The notes below the pieces were generated by a model, which had not been told where the DNA came from, searched no databases, and saw only the letters and a program-made list of their open reading frames with translations. This document shows positions 56,695 to 64,000 of a stretch of 64,000 nt of DNA, in pieces. Every line of letters begins with the position of its first letter. Within the stretch, counting starts at the first letter, position 1. Source of the DNA: Artemia franciscana (Eukaryota > Arthropoda > Branchiopoda > Anostraca > Artemiidae); assembly GCF_032884065.1 (NCBI RefSeq), contig NC_088867.1, positions 60,020,317-60,084,316 on the forward strand. The letters run 5' to 3'. The translations under genes and the position numbers were made by a program.

Positions 56695-58158
56695 TCAAAC
56701 AGTTCGTGGTAACGAACTGTAGTAAGGAGCGATCCGGCTCAATAGTAACCAAAACTCTAAAAAATTGAATTTTGATATCAATAGCTACATCAAAAGAATC
56801 GCATTTTAATGCTGATTTTAAATATATAAGTTTCATCAAGTTTAGTCCTACCCATCAAAAGTTACGAGCCTGAGAAAATTTGCCTTATTTAGGAAAATAG
56901 GGGGAAACGCCCCCTAAAAGTCGTAGGATCTTAACGAAAATGACACCATCAGATTCAGCGTATCAGAGAACCCTACTGTGGAAGTTTCAAGCTCCTATCT
57001 ACAAAAATGTGGAATTTTGAATTTTTTGCCAAAAGACAAATCACGGGTGCGTGTTTATTTGTTTGTTTTTTTTTTGTTTTTTTTTTGTTTTTTTTTCCCA
57101 GGGGTCATCGTATCGACCAAGTGGTCCTAGAATGTCGCAAGAGGGCTCATTCTAACGGAAATGAAAAGTTCTAGTGCCCTTTTTAAGTGACCAAAAAAAT
57201 TGGAGGGCACCTAGGCCCCCTCCCACGCTCATTTTTTCTCAAAAGTCAACAGATCAAAATTTTGAGATAGCCATTTTGTTCCGCATAGTCAAAAACCATA
57301 ATAACTATGTCTTTGGGAATGACTTACTCCCCCAAAGTCCCTGGGGGTGGGGCTGCAACTTACAAACTTCGACCAGTGTTTACATATAATAATGGTTATT
57401 GGGAAGTGTACAGTCGGTTTCAGGGGATTTTTTTTTGGTTTTGGGGGTGGGGTTGAGGGGAGGGGGCTATGTGGGAGGATCTTTCCATGGAGAAATGTGT
57501 CATGGGGGAACAGAAATTCAATGAAAAGGGCGCAGGATTTTCTAAAATTACTATAAAAAAACAATGAAAAAATAAACATGGAAATTTTTTTTTTCAATTG
57601 AAAGTAAAGAGTAGCATTGAAACTTAAAACGAACAGAGATTATTACGCATGTGAGGGGTTCTAAAAATACTTTAGCATAAAGAGCGAGGTATTTAGGAGG
57701 AGATAAATACCTCGCTCTTTATGCTATAGTATTTTTAGTAATTTCAACTATTCATTCTACGGCCTTTCTGATTCAGGGGTCATTCTTAAAGAATTGGGAC
57801 AAAACTTGCGATTTAGTGTAAAGAACGAGGTATTAACGAGGGTACAAACCCTCTCATATACATAATAAAAATTAAAGAATATAAAAGTTTGTTACGTAAG
57901 ATAATTCTTAAGTTACGTATATTTTTTACTAATAGAAAAATTCGTTAAAAATAAAAATTTATAGTTGCCTTTTTATGTAACCGAAAAATTGCATGGCAAC
58001 TAGGCCTCCTTTCCCATCCCTTATTTCTCAAAATCGTCTGATCAAAACTAAGAGAAAGCCATTTAGCCAAAAAAGGAATTAATATGCAAATTTCATTTTA
58101 ATAATTTATGTGTGGAGAGCCAAAATCAAACATGCATTAATTCAAAAACGTTCAGAAA
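56695..58158 (+). repeat. Dispersed repeat family A, copy 3
   Basis: Nearly complete: AGTTCGTGGTAACGAACTG at 56701, the T-run at 57060-57100, CTAGTGCCCTTTT at 57170, GGAGGGGGCTATGTGGGAG near 57458 and terminal AAAGTAAAGAGTAGCATTG at 57600. A hairpin at 57662-57735 pairs AAATACTTTAGCATAAAGAG with its inverse across an 8-nt loop, with about 33 bp per arm. Confidence 0.85.
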
Positions 58159-58457
58159 TTACATAAAAAAAAACTAGTTTTTTTAACTGAAAGTAAGGAG
58201 CGACATTAAAACTTAAAACGAACAGAAATTACTCCGTATATGCAATGGGTTGTCCCCTCCGCAATCCCTCGCTCTTTACGCTAAAGTTTGACTCTTTGCC
58301 ACAATTCTGCTTTTTAATACAATTAAAAGCTTTAGCGTAAAGAGCGAGGGATTGCGGAGGGGACAACCCATTGCATATACGGAGTAATTTCTGTTCGTTT
58401 TAAGTTTTAATGTCGCTCCTTACTTTCAGTTAAAAAAACTAGTTTTTTTTTATGTAA
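58159..58457. repeat. Perfect 128-bp inverted repeat with 43-bp spacer
   Basis: Bases 58159-58286 and 58330-58457 are exact inverse complements by base-by-base reading. Each arm carries the family-A end AACTGAAAGTAAGGAGCGAC plus the CGCTCTTTACGCTAAAG word at the inner edge. A transcript would fold into a long perfect hairpin. Confidence 0.93.
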
Positions 58458-58459
58458 TA

Positions 58460-58930
58460 ACAGTATAGAATAGACCCTAAGGGACAATTCAATCTAAAAA
58501 AAAAACATTTTAGCAATATGGTTTGTAATAATACCGTTATAAATTTTAAAAAAACAATATGCAGTTATTAATAAGCATATTAATAAGGGTTTTTTTTATA
58601 TTTTGGAAGTATCTAGAGATTCAAACTATTTTTTTTAATTCTCTACATAGGCATTAAAACGACTAAAATTTTGAATTCATTTGTAAATACGAAAGATATA
58701 CATTATTTTCAATAGATAAAAAAAAATTAGTTTCTTTTTTTTTATAAAAAGAAATCAAAACCGTCAAAATTATGAATGGCTGTTAAGCCAAAACAAGCAC
58801 AGAAAACAGCCAAAACAGTATTTATGGTTCGATATATTCGAGACAGAGAAAATAAGTTTATTTTTCAAAGTCCATAACACTGGTTGTCATTACCTGGTTG
58901 ATCTTATGTGGAATTGAATAAAAATTAAAA
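58460..58930. other. No gene seen; A/T runs
   Basis: T-runs and A-runs (58600-58750) without frame or motif. Confidence 0.4.
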
Positions 58931-59039
58931 AAACAAGTTTTTTTTTAACTGGAAGTAAAAAGCGACATTAAAAGTTAAAACGAACAGAAATTATTGCGTA
59001 TATGAAAGAGGTTGTCCCCTCCTCAACACCCCACTAAAG

Positions 59040-59606
59040 TTTTTCATTGTTTTAAATAGTAGAGTTGTGAGAACCTATAAAACGGTGAATTTGGGAAAAA
59101 ATACGCGTGGGAAGGGGCCTAGTTGGCCTCTAATCTTTTAATCACTCAAAAAGGGCACTAGAACTTTTAATTTCCGTTAGAACGAGCCCTATTGCGACAT
59201 TCCAGGACCACTGGGTCGATACGATCACCCCTGGGAAAAAAAATAAATAAATTAACACGCATCTTTCTTCTGGCAAAAAAAAAAAACAAAATTCCGCATT
59301 TTTGCAGAAAGGAGCTTGAAACCTCCACAGTAGGGCTCTCTGATACGCTGAATCTGATGGTGAAATTTTCATTTGGATACTATGACTTTTATGGGGTGTT
59401 TCCTCCTTTTAAAAAAAAAGCAAATTTTCTCAGGCTCGTAACTTCTGATGGGTGAGACTAAACTTGATGAAATTTATATATTTAAAATTAGCATAAAAAT
59501 TCGATTCTTTTAATATGTATATTGGTATCAAAATTCTGTTTTTTAGAGTTTCGGTTACTATTGAGCCAGGTCGTTCCTTGCTACAGTTCGCTACCACGAA
59601 CTATTG
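59040..59606 (-). repeat. Dispersed repeat family A, copy 4, inverted and shortened
   Basis: Inverse of the 5' half of copy 3, from the CTAGTGCCCTTTT block (59147-59170) to the AGTTCG block (59583-59606). Just before it (58935-59035) is a plus-oriented family end. The G-rich middle is missing. Confidence 0.8.
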
Positions 59607-59934
59607 ATAACCAAAAAAAAAATGCTTTTGCGTTGCCTCAAAAGTCAAACTGAGCAGAGGGAACCGGGTAAAAAACCAGTCTTTTCAAATGCCCCTCGAC
59701 AAATCCTTACTCGAGAACAAATTGAAAATCAAAGAGTTTGCAATAATAATAATAAAAATAAAGAAAAAAGAACTATCGGGCCATGATTCTGGCAATAGAT
59801 CCATTCCTCAGCCTTTTTTTTAAATTGGACAAGCTTTGGGGTTAGCCAGATGGGTAATATAAGTTAGAAACTGCGAAAAGGACGAGAAACAGATTTTGAG
59901 CTTCTAACCAGCGCTAGTTCAAACTTATATGAGG

Positions 59935-60255
59935 CCTTGGGTTGAGTTGAGTCAAACAGAGCTTGATTTTAACAGGCGTTGAGTTAAACAGAGGTTGATA
60001 CAAAAAGAGGTTTAGGGAAACGGGGATTCAGTTGAACGAGAGTTCAATGGACGAAGATTCAGATAATTGGGCTAGAGTTGGGCGGGGGTTCAGTTAAACA
60101 GGGTTCAGTTGCGCAGGGATGAGTTAAACAAGAGTTCGGTTAAATGGGGGTTAAGTTTAACGATGGTCCAGTTCGAGAGGATTCAGTTGCACGGGGTTGA
60201 GTTAAAGAGAGGTTCAGTTACATGGGTTCAGTTGCACGGGTTCAGTTACAAACAC
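59935..60255 (+). repeat. Array of ~16-bp repeat, right
   Basis: About 18-20 degenerate units of GGGGTTCAGTTAAAC type (variants GGGTTCAGTTGCACG, GAGTTAAACAGAGG). The unit length is not a multiple of three and the array has stops in all frames. Faces the left array across 3.6 kb. Confidence 0.85.
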
Positions 60256-60259
60256 AATT

Positions 60260-63050
60260 TTAAAAAAATGATATAATCATAATCACAAACACAATCGTGA
60301 AATTGTTAGGGCTTGAAACTATTGGAGAGGAAAAGTAGAAACCTGAGTGCAAAATAGGTCTGAAGGGGACAGAGTGTAGTATGGAGGGGGAATGCTAGGA
60401 GCCCCATTTTCCATAGTATTTTACACCGTACTTTCCAGTAGTTCCTGGTGCTTTACACCATGCAAGATTGTGCAATAGCGAAAACTTTTTGTATTGGTTA
60501 TATGTGTCACCAACAGTTTTTCTGCAACATCTTTGTGGGCAAGACAGTAACCAGAGGCGAGGTGGGGGGCGTACGTGGTTGGACCCCTCCCCTCCCCCCA
60601 AAAAAAATCCAATCGTAAAAACATAATAAAAATGCATATAAACAAATTTTGTAAATAATATATATTGTTTATAATTAAATACTAAATTAGCATGTATTGT
60701 TAAATATATATTTTATATGCATTAACAGTAACCTATATATTGTTAAATAATTGTAAATTGAATTAGTAGGCCTATCTTAAGAAATATTAAATAATACAGT
60801 ATCTTGAAGATCTATGCAGACACTAGGTTCTTTCTAAAAATGCAATATAATCAGAAATTGATTAAAAATATTACTCTTAAATCGGTTTTTCACCAATTAT
60901 TACACACATACCGACATAATCAAATGGTAATGACATAATTTCTTATGAGAAATTTCAAGTTTCTCGCAAATTTAGAATTGTGATCTAAATTCAATCCTTC
61001 AAAACAATAATTAAATAAAATAGTAAAATACAAAATAAACCTGTATAAAAACATTTCTAAGCAAAGACTAGAAAAAAAAAAAAACTTGAATATGTAAAAC
61101 AACACCAGCCAGTTGTAATTAATACTAACAGTATCATTTATCTCGTCACGCTTCATATTACAAAACATATCCAAATAAACTAAATAAAAAATTTAAACTA
61201 ACAAAACAAAACAACATAATTTAATGGACAGTACCTCAAGCCCAAAAGAATTTTTAATTAATTTCAAGTGCTCTTAATAACTTTAACAGATCGGCATTTC
61301 TTTCAATCAGATATTATCCCACAAGACTAACCGATACAGACTTCCCACCCATGCCAAAAATTGATCTGGCAATACGCCCCTGCTCTATTCTTTCTAAGAA
61401 AAAATAATTGTTCCGTAGCGTAACTCTTTCTTTGAAAATATACTTATTAATTTGATAATGAACATCAAGGGCAGAGAAACGAAGTAGCAATCCGTGCAAC
61501 TCTAAAAGGGGCAAAGGAGTTGTGGGGTTGCTGAAAATGATAGGCCTATATATCACCCTCTATAACTAATAAAATTTTAAAGGAGAGCTGAAAAATCGTT
61601 TTGACGTTGTTTCTCTAGGTTATAAAAATTAGGACCAGATTTACAAAAAAAACTGGGGGGAAATAAGTGCTGAGTTTGTCCCCTTTAGTTCATAAGAAGC
61701 ATGGTGTCTTAAAGGGTTGCTTTTTTACCGGGCTAATTCATATGGAAGGCGTGGTCGTACAAACTTCGAACATGGCTAATTCGATTAGATATTTGAAGTG
61801 CTAGTGCTCTTTTTAAGGATTAAAAGTGGTTACAAGGCAATTAGCCTCCTTTCTTGCATCATTTGCCCCTTTACCACCTCCAAGACACCGGATCAAAGTT
61901 CAAAATAGTCAAAAGATCTATTGATTATGCGTTCTGAGTCGACGTGACCCACACACGGGTCCTAAAGTATGAAAACTGCCTATTGGTTACAAATAGGTTT
62001 TATAGTGGAAAAACCGTAGTGAATCGCAAGTTCTTGGACACTAATACATAAACAAAAACGTTTGGGGGATAGGCCCAGAATCCGAGCCCCAACAATTAGC
62101 CGAAACTCTTGTTTTTGGTTGGCTTCTACTATACTTATAAGTCATACTTGTAAATCTATACATAAATCTATACTTGTACGTCATTGGGCCCCAGTGCAGA
62201 GAAAAAAAACAACAACAAAAAACATTACTTCGCCTGGAAATAGGACAAGAATAAGGACCAGTAAAGGATTTCACAAAAAATTATACCTTACAACCCTACA
62301 TCCCAGGGTCAACGGGACAATAATATACAAAATGAGCGAGGCTCTCCAAATATAGACCCAAAAAGGGGTCAAAACTTTGTTTTAATCGGCTTGTAACTTA
62401 TTTCTTCTAGTCCTTAGGTCTTCCGGGGATCGTTCCGGGACGAAGGAGGCTTTAAATTTTTGTGGTAGAGGGAAGGCACTAGAAGGCCCGAAAATGGGGG
62501 AAAAGCCTCTGTTTATGATCGGCTTGGGACTTGCACCTACACGGCTTGGGGGATATTTTAGATTGATGGCAAGATTCCCCTTAAAGAGAGCTGAAAAATT
62601 TCTATTTTGTCTTTGAGGCAGTTGGCACAAAGATCCTTGGACATACAACCAAAAAGTATCCGTTACGGTTAAGTTACGTTTTTTATTGTATGTATTTTAT
62701 AAAAGTGCTTTATTTTATTTTGTGTGGCCCACTACAAGCCAAGCTTCTTGGGTGACTGAACCACTTTAGGTATGTAATAGTTTTTTTTAGTATTAATAAA
62801 ATGGTTGAGTTAATATTTATGGTTAAGTAATAATTAATAAAATGGAAGCTATCTAGAAAAGTCAACTCAAACAAGGATTTTTGATTTGGGTTAGGTTCAA
62901 TCAAGGTAATTTACATTAGTTCTGGTTTAAATTAGATAATTTAAAACAAAAATAATGCAACTTAGGATAATTTAACCGAACTTAAATCAAAATTCAATGT
63001 TTGAATCGTTGCTTCGTGTATGAACCTTTATATTGACTGCCTGCCTTTAC
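60260..63050. other. No gene seen; scattered repeat debris
   Basis: Family-A-like fragments near 61790-61900 (GTGCTCTTTTTAAGGATTAAAAG, CGGATCAAAG). A GGAGGGG/CCCCTCC pocket near 60380-60600. Frames such as 62382-62648 (minus) have no recognisable domain. No aPKC upstream exon was found. Confidence 0.4.
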
Positions 63051-63059
63051 TGTCTGACT

Positions 63060-63150
63060 TGGTTTACAGTTGACTTTGACTGCCCATTTGGGCAGTCAAG
63101 GCCCATTGGGGCAGTCAAGGCCTTTTACAGGCCCATTTGGGCTTTCCTGC
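63060..63150. repeat. Short tandem GGCAGTCAAGGCCCATT repeat
   Basis: GGGCAGTCAAGGCC occurs twice (63089 and 63109), with CCCATTTGGGC twice (63083 and 63132). Locally palindromic CCCATTTGGGC. Confidence 0.75.
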
Positions 63151-63211
63151 AGTCGAAGGTAGTGTGTGATTTATAGTAATTTTGTTTAATAAATTATTTG
63201 TGAACTTAAAA

Positions 63212-63385
63212 AAAAAAACTTAAAAATATGAATGGATAATGTGGATTTCTGAGATAGTGGTTTATTACATATCTTGCACGTGTAAGACTTGTCTTCAAAA
63301 TGCATTCTCAAATGGGTATGTAAGTTAGAAACCCGAGAACATGTCTTAGCACATATCTTACCAGAAAAAAGTTTTTCTCCGTCGA
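63212..63385 (-). pseudogene. C2H2 zinc-finger fragment, damaged
   Basis: Minus strand: DGEKLFSGKICAKTCSR, then VSNLHTHLRMHFEDKSYTC, KICNKPLSQKSTLSIH. Finger one has lost its first Cys (GGT at 63360-63362, Gly) and its core Phe is Cys; the THLRMH pair of His is intact. Finger two keeps C-x2-C but its second His is lost where an A-run follows. The inter-finger linker and spacing match transcription-factor zinc fingers. Either a relic of a retrocopied gene or an exon end with poor annotation of its limits. As it stands it cannot fold both fingers. Confidence 0.65.
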
Positions 63386-63389
63386 GAAC

Positions 63390-64000
63390 TGTAACGGAGT
63401 ACGGTTATGTTCGGATACGAATGGAGTTCAGTTACGAACTGTAAACATACAATGAAAAAGTTCGTCCAACAATGGGGCCCAAAAAAGACAAAGTCTTTCG
63501 GCTTAAAAAGTTACATCCATTAGTCCATGGGACGAGACGGCCTAAAGAATGAAATAAATTAGAACCGGACACAGAACCCATAAAATGAGCTTAAGAGGGT
63601 TTATGGGTAACATACGATAACGTCATTTTTATTTGTGGTAATTTTTCTTCCTTTTAATTTGAGCCGATGAGCCTTTTTAATATCAGTTCGTCTCAGGCTC
63701 CATTTCATTTGAAATTACGGACAGAAACAGGCTTAAACCGAACAGAAATCATAGGCTGCGAAATAGCGCTGCCTAAGTAAAGAAAGATATTGGCACAATG
63801 TATTATTTATTTATTTTTAGGAGTTTTTTTTTTAGACCAGGGCACTTCGTAAAGAAGTTGTCGTAGAAACTTCAAAAGGTGCTCATTGGATTGGAAATTG
63901 AAGGGGAATTAAGGAAATTATTCAAATTATTCAAATTGAATTATTCAAATTCAAAGGAAATTATGTCTTTGAGAATGGCAACCCCAAAAGCCCTCAGGGC
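63390..64000. other. No gene seen to the window edge
   Basis: TTCAAATTATTCAAATTGAATTATTC words at about 63915-63955. An AAACCGAACAGAAATCAT family-A end-word near 63737. No motif. Confidence 0.4.

Overview
The window is AT-rich, intron- and transposon-laden DNA from an animal nuclear genome, most probably an arthropod. The one host protein gene recognised, atypical protein kinase C, matches the arthropod and vertebrate aPKC pattern closely. The rest is dominated by decayed mobile elements: Maverick/Polinton, LINE, Helitron, tRNA-derived SINE, foldback and satellite sequence. My impression that the commonest dispersed repeat resembles those of branchiopod crustaceans is from memory and unverified.

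Layout. Bases 1-6800 hold about ten diverged copies of a roughly 300-bp repeat. Two of these regions form a large imperfect inverted repeat whose arms each carry a tRNA-Lys(UUU)-like and a tRNA-Gln-like sequence. Bases 9.2-17.7 kb hold the wreck of one or two Maverick/Polinton elements, mostly on the minus strand: integrase, minor capsid, small basic protein, major capsid and adenain-type protease. All are broken, and the integrase is split by what looks like a local inversion. Bases 18-23.9 kb hold a decayed LINE, a LINE tail, a SINE, a dense GTAAACA motif cluster and the presumed 3' untranslated region of aPKC.

From 55272 down to 23962 the minus strand carries nine exons of aPKC. They cover half of the C1 zinc finger, the linker, the complete kinase domain and the C-terminal tail. 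All nine join in phase to 468 codons including the stop. The N-terminal exons (PB1, pseudosubstrate, first half of C1) lie beyond the right edge.

The introns hold most of the novelty: a tRNA-Ile(AAU) gene on the opposite strand (intron 7), a 250-bp dimeric higher-order-repeat satellite (intron 4), a second and different Maverick-like capsid module on the plus strand split by a repeat insertion (intron 3), several LINE remnants, a foldback element, and a Helitron helicase remnant among TA arrays and hairpin units (intron 1). Upstream of the first visible exon are inverted arrays of a roughly 16-bp repeat, a perfect 128-bp inverted repeat and a damaged C2H2 zinc-finger fragment.

Apart from aPKC and the tRNA genes nothing looks like functional coding sequence. 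No rRNA, CRISPR or prokaryotic features were seen. The most interesting material is the pair of virus-like capsid modules and the structured repeats.
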